The notes below the pieces were generated by a model. It saw only the letters and a program-made list of their open reading frames with translations, was not told the origin of the DNA and made no database searches. Positions 1 to 6,405 of a stretch of DNA of 6,436 nucleotides are shown one piece after another. Source of the DNA: Gemmatimonadota bacterium (lineage in GTDB: Bacteria > Gemmatimonadota > Gemmatimonadetes > Gemmatimonadales > Gemmatimonadaceae); NCBI GenBank assembly GCA_003222065.1, contig QHUV01000112.1, positions 1 to 6,436 of the forward strand, read 5' to 3'. Numbering within the stretch: position 1 is the first letter of the stretch; each line of letters opens with the position of its first letter. Made by a program: the position numbers and the translations under genes.

Positions 1-804
1 CAACACGGTGAACTCGAGCTCGAGTCGGGCGAACTCGATCTGCATCGGCGGATTCTCGAATCCCGCCTCGTGCACGAGCCACTCGTAGATGTCGCGATTG
101 TCCTTGAACTCGAGCGTGCATAACGAGCGAGTGATCCCCTCGAACGCGTCCGACAAGCCGTGCGCAAAATCATACAGCGGGTAGATGCACCACGCGTCGC
201 CCTGCCGATAGTGATGCGCGTGACGGATGCGCAGCAGCAGCGGATCGCGCATGATCATGTTCGGATGCGCCATGTCGATCTTCGCACGCAGCACGTACGC
301 TCCGTCCGCAAACTCGCCCGCCTTCATCCGGCGGAGCAGATCGAGATTCTCACCCGCGGACCGCGTACGATCGGGGCTATCGATGCCCGGCGCCGTCACT
401 GTGCCGCGATTGACGCGAATCTCCTCCTCACTCTGCGAATCGACGTACGCCTTCCCCTTCCTGACCAACAGCTCCGCGATGTCGTAGAGCTGCGCGAAGT
501 AGTCGCTGGCGTAGTAGAGGCCATCCCACTCGAAGCCAAGCCAACGGACATCCTGCTGGATCGCTTCGACATAGCGTACGTCTTCGGTCGTTGGATTCGT
601 ATCGTCGAAGCGCAGATTGCACCGCCCATCGAATTCCCGGGCGATTCCGAAGTTCAAGCAGATCGACTTCGCGTGGCCAATGTGCAGAAAGCCGTTAGGC
701 TCGGGCGGAAATCGCGTCGCCGGCGGCCGGCCAAAGCGGCCGGTCGCAACGTCTTCGGCGACAAGCTCGCGGATGAAGTCGCGTTTAGGCGGAGCGGCAG
801 TCAC
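1..804 (-). CDS. glnS: Glutaminyl-tRNA synthetase, N-terminal part (3' end outside window)
   Basis: Cytoplasmic class I aminoacyl-tRNA synthetase that charges tRNA-Gln with glutamine using ATP. The first 268 codons are visible and the frame is open to the left edge; E. coli GlnRS has about 550 residues, so roughly half is present. Residues 29-53 carry the class I signature: RFPPEPNGFLHIGHAKS with HIGH at 41-44. The second H, with CLNFG after it, separates GlnRS from bacterial GluRS, which usually has HIGG. RFDDTNP (65-71) and CIYPLYDF (206-213) contain the counterparts of E. coli Asp66 and Tyr211, which contact substrate. LRAKIDMA, MRDP and SLCTLEFKDNR also match the family. The KMSKS-type loop and anticodon-binding barrels lie beyond the edge. 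The GTG start at 804 places the first conserved block as in E. coli; no clear Shine-Dalgarno precedes it, and an in-frame TTG two codons upstream is a minor alternative. It is divergent from the propeller gene. Confidence 0.96.
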   Translation of the reverse strand, partial: MTAAPPKRDFIRELVAEDVATGRFGRPPATRFPPEPNGFLHIGHAKSICLNFGIAREFDGRCNLRFDDTNPTTEDVRYVEAIQQDVRWLGFEWDGLYYASDYFAQLYDIAELLVRKGKAYVDSQSEEEIRVNRGTVTAPGIDSPDRTRSAGENLDLLRRMKAGEFADGAYVLRAKIDMAHPNMIMRDPLLLRIRHAHHYRQGDAWCIYPLYDFAHGLSDAFEGITRSLCTLEFKDNRDIYEWLVHEAGFENPPMQIEFARLELEFTVL

Positions 805-909
805 GGACAAAAGGTTAGGACTAAAGGAAGTTAAGAAGCGCGTACCTTGGGCCGGAAGCATCAAAATGCTATCGTACGTTTCCTGACGACCAGGCGGAGC
901 GCACACACC
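805..909. promoter_or_regulatory. Divergent intergenic region between glnS and the propeller gene
   Basis: This gap of about 105 bp separates two divergently transcribed genes, so promoters for both should lie here. The best + strand match I see is TTGGGC at 847-852, a 17-nt spacer, then TATCGT at 870-875; this is a weak sigma70-like fit (3 of 6 and 4 of 6). A GGAG at 896-899 sits 10 nt before the ATG at 910 and is a plausible ribosome binding site for the propeller gene. I see no convincing operator palindrome and no good - strand promoter for glnS. Confidence 0.3.
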
Positions 910-1974
910 ATGACGGAGAACCTTCGATGCAGCGCGCCGGCGATGCTCGTCGCCTTGCTCACGCTGGCCATACCTGAAATTAAGACACGCGCGCAAGCGC
1001 CGGCCGCCAAGCCGGCCACGCCGCTCGTGTTCGTCGAGAACACCAACAGCGGCGACGTCTCCGTCATCGACGCGACGTCGTTCAAGGTCGTCGGGACCAT
1101 CCCGGTGGGACTCTCTCCCGATGACATCGTCGCATCCCCCACGGGTGACGTGCTCTACGTGAGCCGTATCGTGCACCGCCAGGACGGGCGTCCAACGGGA
1201 ACGGGCGAGGTCGTGATGATCGACGTCGCGACGCGAAAGGAGCTCGGACGGGTCGCCTTTCGGGGCGTGCCGAATCACCTGGCAGTGTCACCGGACGGCC
1301 GTCGCGTCTACGTCACCATCGTCTCCGGCAACTACGTCGACATCATCGATCCGGCACGCCGCGCTGTAGTGGACAGTGTCGACGTCGGCACCGGCCCCCA
1401 CGACATCGAGGTTTCGCGCGACGGTAAGACGGTATATGTCGGGCTCATTCGCGGCACCGACGTCACCGTCTTCGACGCCACGACGAATCGCATTCTGCGG
1501 AAGATTCCGTTCGGTGCGAACGTCCGGCCAATCGCCGTTTCGAGAGATGAGGATCGGCTCTACGTCCAACTCTCGCAGTTCTACGGATTCGTCGTCGCCG
1601 ATCCACGCTCGGGAAAGATCCTTCGACGCGTCGTCATGCCCCTGCAGAGCGGGACGAAGATGCCAGATACGCTTCCGGTCACGACAAACCACGGCATCCG
1701 CATCACCGCGGACGGACGCTATCTGATTGCCAACGGGAGCATGGCCGATCTCGTCGCCATCTACGCGCTACCCGATCTTGGTCTCGTCGCCACGATACCC
1801 GTCGGGCGCGACCCGAACTGGGTGGCGCTCAGCCCGGACGGCCGGCGCGCCTTTGTCAGCAATCGCGGCTCGGATGACGTGTCCGTGATCGATCTCGACG
1901 CACGCAAGGAGGTCTCGCGCGTGAAAGTCGGACGCTATCCGCAGCGCATGGCCTCCGTCGTCGTGTCTCGTTAG
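910..1974 (+). CDS. Exported YVTN-type beta-propeller repeat protein
   Basis: The 354-residue protein is predicted to be periplasmic or secreted. Residues 1-30 form a Sec signal peptide: a charged start, a hydrophobic core at about 11-21, and a likely cleavage after AQA (28-30). The rest consists of about seven blades of 40-45 residues, with recurring units such as [45 protein letters not shown] and [11 protein letters not shown], the hallmark of the YVTN/YncE family. These propellers usually serve as binding scaffolds; there are no CxxCH haem sites and no obvious catalytic residues. The start is set at ATG 910 because a GGAG lies 10 nt upstream and the signal peptide begins there; an in-frame TTG at 847 would add 21 residues of unlikely leader. 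The TAG stop is 5 nt before the Rieske gene, so the two are very likely one operon. The family is secure; the ligand or partner is unknown. Confidence 0.9.
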   Translation: MTENLRCSAPAMLVALLTLAIPEIKTRAQAPAAKPATPLVFVENTNSGDVSVIDATSFKVVGTIPVGLSPDDIVASPTGDVLYVSRIVHRQDGRPTGTGEVVMIDVATRKELGRVAFRGVPNHLAVSPDGRRVYVTIVSGNYVDIIDPARRAVVDSVDVGTGPHDIEVSRDGKTVYVGLIRGTDVTVFDATTNRILRKIPFGANVRPIAVSRDEDRLYVQLSQFYGFVVADPRSGKILRRVVMPLQSGTKMPDTLPVTTNHGIRITADGRYLIANGSMADLVAIYALPDLGLVATIPVGRDPNWVALSPDGRRAFVSNRGSDDVSVIDLDARKEVSRVKVGRYPQRMASVVVSR

Positions 1975-1979
1975 GCACT

Positions 1980-2405
1980 GTGAGCTCGCGCCGGAGATTC
2001 CTCGCCGACTCCGCCCGCATCGTCGCTGTCGGCGCCGCGGCGGCGGGTACCATCGGCTGCGAGATGGAGCCGAAGAAGCCGCCCCTGTTCGAGGCCACAC
2101 TGGACGTGTCGGCTCTCACCTCTGTCGGCGCGACGCTGGTGAGTTCCACTGCTGGATTCGACGGCGCGCCGATTCTCGTCGTACGCGATGCGCCGAGGCA
2201 GTTCCATGCCCTATCGATGCAGTGCACTCACGAGGGCTGCCCGGTGCAAGCACCCGTCGCCGGCGTCATCTCGTGTCCTTGCCACGGCTCACAGTACGAT
2301 CTCGAGGGCCGAGTCCGTCGCGGACCAGCGCAGCTCCCACTCGCCCGCTACGAGACCGAATACCATCGGTGGTCGAAGCGCCTCACTGTGCGCGTCGATG
2401 CTTGA
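1980..2405 (+). CDS. Tat-exported Rieske 2Fe-2S protein (bc1/b6f type)
   Basis: A 141-residue electron-transfer protein. The N-terminus [15 protein letters not shown] is a twin-arginine signal followed by a short hydrophobic stretch (about 14-25), as expected for a cofactor protein exported folded. TIGC at 24-27 resembles a lipobox but has Thr at -3, so it could be a lipoprotein or be held by an uncleaved anchor. Box I is CTHEGC (82-87) and box II is CPCHGSQYD (99-107). The predicted cluster ligands are C82, H84, C99 and H102, and C87 with C101 should form the disulfide of bc1-type Rieske proteins. S104 and Y106 match the Ser/Tyr pair linked to high redox potential. The GPAQLPL stretch at 115-121 fits the Pro loop. 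The GTG start at 1980 is the only one that includes the Tat motif; it has no strong ribosome binding site and probably relies on coupling to the upstream stop. No cytochrome b or c1 gene is adjacent, so the partner may be the propeller or a distant complex. Confidence 0.93.
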   Translation: MSSRRRFLADSARIVAVGAAAAGTIGCEMEPKKPPLFEATLDVSALTSVGATLVSSTAGFDGAPILVVRDAPRQFHALSMQCTHEGCPVQAPVAGVISCPCHGSQYDLEGRVRRGPAQLPLARYETEYHRWSKRLTVRVDA

Positions 2406-2486
2406 CCGGGAACCCAACGCAGGCGGGCCGAGCTTTGTAGCTTCTTAGGCTCCAGATGTAACTGCGAACACCTCAATGAACGCACG

Positions 2487-3851
2487 ATGTCGATCCGTCG
2501 CCCCCTCGCCGCGCTGCCCGTCGTCGCCGCTCTCAGCATCGCCGCCAGCTGCCACTCCAAGCCTCCCGCGGTCGTCGTCGCCCCGCCGCCCCTGAGCGAT
2601 TCCGCGACCGCCGCGTTACGGTGGATCGATGCGCACGCCATTCCCATTGCGATCCTCGACTCCGCCCGGCCTCCTGGCGATCGCACACCATTCCTCACTT
2701 TCGTCGGCAATTCGCGCGTGCTCGGGGTCAGTGAGCTCGTCGAGGGGACGCGAGAATTCCCACAAATTGTGCAGGCAATGCTCGCGTCGCTCGCGGATCG
2801 CGGCTTTCGCGGGATCGCCGTACAAGCGCCCATGGCGGAAGCGATGGAGCTCGATCGATACGTGCGAACCGGCGTCGGAAACCCGAGCCAGGGGTTGCGC
2901 GTCCTGGGTCCGCACTGGCATACGCAGGACGTGCTGGGAATCGTCGAGTGGATCCGCGCATACAACCGCAACCGCGCGAGCACGGAACAAATCCACTTTT
3001 CCGGCTTCGAGCTGCCGAGTGCGGGCCATGCGCTGCGGGTGCTCACCACTCTCTCGGACAGCGTCGCTGGCAGACCGCTGAACCTCTGGTTGCGCCAACA
3101 GCTACAGTGTGTTTCCACCGGAGAGAGCGCTGCCTGGGGACGTGAGGGTCCCGCCGCGGACAGCACCTTCTGGAATCGCTGTCGCGGCGCCACTGCGGCA
3201 GTCGTCGACAGCCTCGTCGCTCTGCGCGCGCGGGTCGCCAGCACGCTTCCTAACGCCCTCGCCAACTTGACATTCGCCGAGCAGATGGCACGTCTTGCCC
3301 AGCACGACGCGGACGTCGGGCTCCGCCGGCTGCCGCGCCAGCAGGCGGTGGCCGAGCATATCCTGTGGCTGGCAAACGGCCTTGGGCCCGACGGCAATCT
3401 CCTCGTGTGGGGTCGCGACGTGGAATCGGGCCGCCTAACGGGCGAAGGAGGGCTCGTCCAGTCCGCCGTGCCGCTCGCCAGCACGCTCGGCGATCGCTAT
3501 CGGAATCTCGCCTTCACCGCTGGCCAGGGCGTCGTGCGGGCACAGCCGATCAACGTTGGCCAGCGAGAGCCTGGTGGCGAGACGAACATGCGGCTTCGTC
3601 CGCCGCGGCGCGAATCGTATGAGGATGTGCTCAACCGCGCGGCCGGCGAGCGTCTCTTCGTCGACATGCGAGGCCTCGGCGCGGACACGGCCGGGGCGTG
3701 GCTCAAAGGTCCGCACCAGGCTCGCCTGGTCAGCGGCATCTACTCGGACAATGCCCTTGGCGTCTTCGAGACGTCGCTGCAGTTTCCATCATACTATGAC
3801 GGCGTGCTGTTCGCGAAGCACGTGACCGCCGCCATTCCTCTCAAGCATTGA
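2487..3851 (+). CDS. Erythromycin-esterase-like lipoprotein with altered active site
   Basis: A 454-residue envelope protein. Residues 1-22 look like a signal peptide ending in IAASC, with Cys22 as possible lipid anchor (Ala rather than Leu at -3), then a Pro/Val-rich linker. From about 45 on it follows the Ere family: IDAHAIPI, RVLGVSELVEGTREF (78-91), RGFRGIAVQAP, ELDRYVRTGVGNP, HTQDVLGIVEWIRAYN, IHFSGFELP, QAVAEHILWLAN, NLLVWGRDVESGR and LGDRYRNLAFTAGQG. Active Ere enzymes have a GExxHG motif, a Glu in the next strand and a WxHNxH motif. Here these read SELVEG (E83 kept, His replaced by E86), Q113 and WGRDVE (R310 and E313 in place of both His). The fold is therefore supported but macrolide esterase activity is not expected. 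The ATG at 2487 begins the signal peptide; an ATG at 2476 is out of frame. It lies 81 nt after the Rieske gene, with no clear promoter between. A scaffold or a different hydrolytic role is possible. Confidence 0.8.
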   Translation: MSIRRPLAALPVVAALSIAASCHSKPPAVVVAPPPLSDSATAALRWIDAHAIPIAILDSARPPGDRTPFLTFVGNSRVLGVSELVEGTREFPQIVQAMLASLADRGFRGIAVQAPMAEAMELDRYVRTGVGNPSQGLRVLGPHWHTQDVLGIVEWIRAYNRNRASTEQIHFSGFELPSAGHALRVLTTLSDSVAGRPLNLWLRQQLQCVSTGESAAWGREGPAADSTFWNRCRGATAAVVDSLVALRARVASTLPNALANLTFAEQMARLAQHDADVGLRRLPRQQAVAEHILWLANGLGPDGNLLVWGRDVESGRLTGEGGLVQSAVPLASTLGDRYRNLAFTAGQGVVRAQPINVGQREPGGETNMRLRPPRRESYEDVLNRAAGERLFVDMRGLGADTAGAWLKGPHQARLVSGIYSDNALGVFETSLQFPSYYDGVLFAKHVTAAIPLKH

Positions 3852-3861
3852 GATCAATCTC

Positions 3862-4137
3862 ATGTGTCGGAACATCAAAACGCTGGCGAACTTCGCTCCG
3901 CCGGCGACGGACGACGAGATTCGCGCGTCAGCGCTGCAATTTGTCCGAAAGTTGAGCGGCACGACGCGTCCGTCGCGCGCGAACGAAGCCGCGTTCAACC
4001 GCGCCGTCGACGAAGTGACCACGGCCGCCGATCGGCTCATTGCATCGCTCCAAACGACCGCTCCGCCGCGGAACCGTGACGAGGAGGCGCGGAAGGCGCA
4101 CGAGCGCGGGGTGAAGCGCTTTGCACGTGGCGCGTGA
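3862..4137 (+). CDS. DUF2277 family small protein
   Basis: This 91-residue cytoplasmic protein has a highly recognisable N-terminus, MCRNIKTLANFAPPAT, followed by EIRASALQFVRKLSG, RPSRANEAAFNRAVDEV and ASLQTTAPPRNRDEEARKA. That order matches the DUF2277 family as I remember it, including the usual length of about 90 residues. It has no signal peptide or membrane segment and is expected to be mostly helical, with a basic C-terminus. Function is unknown. The Met-Cys start is notable: methionine aminopeptidase normally removes Met before Cys, which would expose a free N-terminal cysteine. The ATG at 3862 lies 10 nt after the preceding stop, suggesting cotranscription. The spacer GATCAATCTC has no Shine-Dalgarno. 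Confidence 0.9.
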   Translation: MCRNIKTLANFAPPATDDEIRASALQFVRKLSGTTRPSRANEAAFNRAVDEVTTAADRLIASLQTTAPPRNRDEEARKAHERGVKRFARGA

Positions 4138-4167
4138 AGCGCCCCACAACTAATCGCCGAGCACCGA

Positions 4168-5358
4168 ATGTCGCCCAAGCTCCGCGCCTGGTGGTTTCAT
4201 CGACAGGGTCTCGATGGCTCCCTGCGGAATGCGAAACCCGCCGACGTCTTGGAGCGCGCCGGGTGGTCACGATCGGTCGGTGGCGCTGGACCGTACCTGA
4301 CGCTCTTCGCGCGCGCCCGCACGACTCGGGAGGCGGCCGACGCCGCGGCAGCGAAGCTCGCAATTCATGAGCTGCCGTCGGCTCGGGGATGCACGTACGT
4401 CTTGCCGGCGCATGACTTCGCGCTCGGTCTCAAGGTCGGTGAGGATGCCGCCGCCGCGCCGATGAAAGTCGCGTCGAGGCTCGGCGTGACGGAGAAGGAG
4501 ATCGCGAAGCTCGAGCGCGCCGTCCTCGATGCCCTCGCTGGCGGTAACGCCCTCGATCCGGACGCCATTCGCGACGCGACCGGCAAGGCGTCGCGCAGTC
4601 TCGGCGACGAAGGCAAGAAGAAGGGCGTCACGACGACGCTCCCGCTCGCCCTCGGCAGGCTGCAAGCACGGGGTGAGATCCGGCGTGTTCCGATGAACGG
4701 CCGGCTCGACCAGCAGCGATACAAGTATGTGAAATGGGATCCGAACCCACTCGCGACGTACCGGGCGTCGTTAGGTGATGCCTATACCGAGCTCGCTCGG
4801 CGATACTTTCGGTGGGTCGGCCCGGCGACGATGAGCGAGTTCCAATGGTTCTCCGCGTTAGGCGTGAAGGCCGCGAAAGAGACGGCGGCGCCGCTCGGCC
4901 TCGTTCCAGCGAAAGGGACCGATGACCGCTTTGTTCTTCCCGAGGACGCCGTCGCGTGGGAGGCGTTCGAAGCACCGACCGCCGCACATTACGCGCTCGT
5001 GAGCAGCCTCGATTCCATCGCCGCCGCGCGGCGCGATCTGCGGTCGCTGCTCGATCCGAAGGACACCAATCGGTCCGCGGTCGTCGATGCGAGCGAAAAG
5101 CCGCTCGGCGGTCTGTCCGACCTTCCGTCGCATGCCATTCTCGATCGTGGCCGAGTGATCGGTCTCTGGGAATACGATCTCGAATCGTCGGCGATCGCGT
5201 GGGGCACGTTCGGCGTGAAGAAGAACAAGGACCTCGACGCCGCCGTCGAGGAGACCGAAGTATTCGTGCGCGATCAGCTCGGGGACGCGAGGTCATACAG
5301 TCTCGATAGTCCGAAGAGCCGGATAAAGAGGGTCGCAGCGGTGAGAGGGCTTCGGTAG
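4168..5358 (+). CDS. Winged-helix DNA-binding protein, HTH_42 / YcaQ-AlkZ-like family
   Basis: A 396-residue cytoplasmic protein assigned to the HTH_42 superfamily, which includes the DNA glycosylases AlkZ and YcaQ that excise bulky or crosslinked bases. The N-terminal part LRAWWFHRQGLDGSL (5-19), SVGGAGPYLTLFARAR (36-51) and ARGCTYVLPAHDFAL (72-86) follows the family order, the last matching the usual RGTxHLVPxxD block. A helical/winged-helix region occupies about 105-190 (VTTTLPLALGRLQARGEIRR resembles a wing and recognition helix). Residues 190-350 hold the C-terminal part, with LLDPKDTNRSAVVD and ILDRGRVIGLWEYD as in the family's LLPxxD and dGrvvGtW motifs. The Gln motif of active AlkZ enzymes (QxQ or QxD) is not seen; the matching stretch reads GGAGPY. 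It may be a non-catalytic DNA binder or belong to a subclass with another mechanism. The ATG at 4168 follows DUF2277 by 30 nt, without a strong ribosome binding site. Confidence 0.78.
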   Translation: MSPKLRAWWFHRQGLDGSLRNAKPADVLERAGWSRSVGGAGPYLTLFARARTTREAADAAAAKLAIHELPSARGCTYVLPAHDFALGLKVGEDAAAAPMKVASRLGVTEKEIAKLERAVLDALAGGNALDPDAIRDATGKASRSLGDEGKKKGVTTTLPLALGRLQARGEIRRVPMNGRLDQQRYKYVKWDPNPLATYRASLGDAYTELARRYFRWVGPATMSEFQWFSALGVKAAKETAAPLGLVPAKGTDDRFVLPEDAVAWEAFEAPTAAHYALVSSLDSIAAARRDLRSLLDPKDTNRSAVVDASEKPLGGLSDLPSHAILDRGRVIGLWEYDLESSAIAWGTFGVKKNKDLDAAVEETEVFVRDQLGDARSYSLDSPKSRIKRVAAVRGLR

Positions 5359-5482
5359 GCGGTCGAGGGAGGAGAGCGAGCCGAAAAGAGCGAGGCGAGA
5401 AGGAGCGGGCCTAAAAGGACGGACCGACGTTCTCGGCCCGTCGTTCTCGGTCCGTCGTTCTCGGTCCGGTCTTCTGCTGGAC
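5359..5482 (+). promoter_or_regulatory. Intergenic leader before the MmcQ-EVE genes
   Basis: The 124-bp gap has two halves of opposite character. Positions 5364-5420 are strongly purine-rich on the + strand (runs such as GAGGGAGGAGAG and GAAAAGAG). Positions 5429-5471 are pyrimidine-biased and contain a 14-bp tandem repeat that can fold with an upstream arm. It probably ends one transcription unit and begins the next, but I see no confident -35/-10 pair and no T-tract typical of an intrinsic terminator. Confidence 0.4.
5429..5471 (+). repeat. 14-bp tandem repeat, three copies, with alternative hairpins
   Basis: GTTCTCGGYCCGTC occurs at 5429-5442 and 5443-5456, with one C/T difference, and a third copy at 5457-5471 has one extra G. 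An upstream arm GACGGACCGA (5418-5427) is perfectly complementary to TCGGTCCGTC in copy 2 (5447-5456; 10 bp, 19-nt loop). It also pairs with copy 1 (5433-5442; one mismatch, 5-nt loop) and partly with copy 3. The RNA could therefore form competing stem-loops only 12 nt before the MmcQ/YjbR start codon. Confidence 0.75.
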
Positions 5483-5881
5483 ATGGCCCGGCAATCCGAC
5501 CAACTTTTGGGCGTGCTCCGCTCTCCCCTCACCCGCATCCGCAAGCTCTGCCTCGATCTCCCCGAGGCGCAAGAGGTCGAGGCGTGGGGGGAGCCAACGT
5601 TCCGGATCCGCAATAAGCTCTTCGCCATGTATGCCTCGTCAGGCAATCACCACGGTGCTGGGCGGCCCGCGATCTGGATGAAGGCGCCGCCGGGTAATCA
5701 GGACATCATGGTTCGCGCTGATCCCGAGCGCTTCTTCGTGCCTCCGTATGTTGGTCCGAGTGGATGGATCGGCGTTCATCTCGATGGAAAAGTGGACTGG
5801 AAGGAGCTCGACATGTTACTGCGCGATTCGTATCGGCTCGTCGCGCCCAAACGCCTCGCGGCGCGAGTGGACGACGCATGA
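5483..5881 (+). CDS. MmcQ/YjbR family protein
   Basis: A 132-residue cytoplasmic protein. The core from about residue 16 on (LTRIRKLCLDLPEAQEVEAW, then GEPTFRIRNKLFAMY at 36-50, IWMKAPPGNQDIMVRADPERFFVPPYVG and GWIGVHLDGKVDWKELDMLLRDSYRLVAPKRL) matches MmcQ/YjbR proteins in order, spacing and length. The family has a CyaY-like fold and is annotated as DNA-binding, but its role is not established. The ATG at 5483 gives a leader of about 15 residues longer than many relatives; an in-frame GTG at 5513 (residue 11) is an alternative. No clear Shine-Dalgarno is present, and the repeat hairpin region lies immediately upstream. The TGA stop overlaps the start of the EVE gene as ATGA, so translation of the two is probably coupled. 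Confidence 0.88.
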   Translation: MARQSDQLLGVLRSPLTRIRKLCLDLPEAQEVEAWGEPTFRIRNKLFAMYASSGNHHGAGRPAIWMKAPPGNQDIMVRADPERFFVPPYVGPSGWIGVHLDGKVDWKELDMLLRDSYRLVAPKRLAARVDDA

Positions 5882-6405
5882 CGCCCGCCGATCACAGCGA
5901 AGGGAAATGGGCGGCCGCGTTCGCGCCCCGCTCGCCTAACGAGAAACGATACTGGCTGGTCAAGTCGGAGCCCGACGTCTTCTCGTTCGACGACCTGCGC
6001 GCCGCGCCAAAGCAGACGACGCAGTGGGACGGCATACGCAATTTTGCCGCGCGGAACTTCCTCAAGGACGGGATGAAGCGCGGCGACCGCGTGTTCTTTT
6101 ATCACTCGAGCTCGAATCCGCAGGCGATCGTCGGCATCGCCGAGGTCGCGCGTGAGGCATATCCTGATCCGACGGCGACCGATCGCAAGCACGCCGCCTT
6201 CGATCCGAAGTCGGATTCGGCCCACCCGACCTGGTATGCCGTCGACATCAAGGCAGTCGCGTCGCTTCCGCGCCCGGTGACGCTGACGGAGATCAAGGCG
6301 AACAAGGCGCTCGCCGACATGGCGCTGGTCCGCATCGGCCGCCTCTCGGTTTCTCCCGTGACACCACGCGAGTGGGAGGCGATCGTCGCGATGGCCGAGC
6401 ACTGA
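5878..6405 (+). CDS. EVE domain-containing protein (Thy28-like)
   Basis: A 175-residue cytoplasmic protein. EVE domains are PUA/ASCH-like folds that bind modified bases in DNA or RNA; the eukaryotic relative is thymocyte nuclear protein 1. The domain runs from about 23 to 174: RYWLVKSEPDVFSFDDL (24-40), W50 with DGIRNFAARNFL (51-62), GDRVFFYHSSSNPQAIVGIAEV (69-90) as the core beta strands, WYAVDIKAV (119-127), and LVRIGRLSVSPVTPREWEAI (150-169). These match the family closely. Residues 1-22 are a non-conserved, polar extension. The start is taken as ATG 5878, which overlaps the MmcQ/YjbR stop by 4 nt; an earlier in-frame ATG at 5764 lies inside the upstream gene and is unlikely. The stop at 6403-6405 overlaps the next start. 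The arrangement suggests an operon, but the base it recognises cannot be read from sequence. Confidence 0.92.
   Translation: MTPADHSEGKWAAAFAPRSPNEKRYWLVKSEPDVFSFDDLRAAPKQTTQWDGIRNFAARNFLKDGMKRGDRVFFYHSSSNPQAIVGIAEVAREAYPDPTATDRKHAAFDPKSDSAHPTWYAVDIKAVASLPRPVTLTEIKANKALADMALVRIGRLSVSPVTPREWEAIVAMAEH

Noticed and set aside
160..834. A 224-codon + strand open frame at the left edge
   Set aside because: It lies antisense to glnS, which matches GlnRS closely through the whole region; the Arg-rich product has no family features.
2402..2430. TTGACC at 2402-2407 as a -35 box for the Ere-like gene
   Set aside because: It overlaps the Rieske stop codon, and no -10-like hexamer lies 16-18 nt downstream (the sequence there is GC-rich).
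2348..3484. A 378-codon open frame on the - strand opposite the Rieske and Ere-like genes
   Set aside because: Its product is Ser/Arg/Pro-rich with no recognisable motif, and the + strand genes beneath it have clear families; it is a high-GC shadow frame.
2487..3851. Macrolide resistance (erythromycin esterase) gene
   Set aside because: The fold matches, but the catalytic His positions are replaced, so a resistance function is not supported.
5429..5471. Short direct repeats as a CRISPR remnant
   Set aside because: The 14-bp units abut without spacers, and no cas gene is in the window.
693..5941. GTTAGGC/GCCTAAC words as integron attC core sites
   Set aside because: They fit the attC core consensus, but no pair is inverted at cassette-like spacing, most lie inside conserved genes, and no integrase is present.
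4628..6402. Long - strand open frames (4628-5296 and 5776-6402)
   Set aside because: Both oppose well-supported + strand genes (HTH_42, MmcQ/YjbR, EVE), and their products are Arg-rich without domains.
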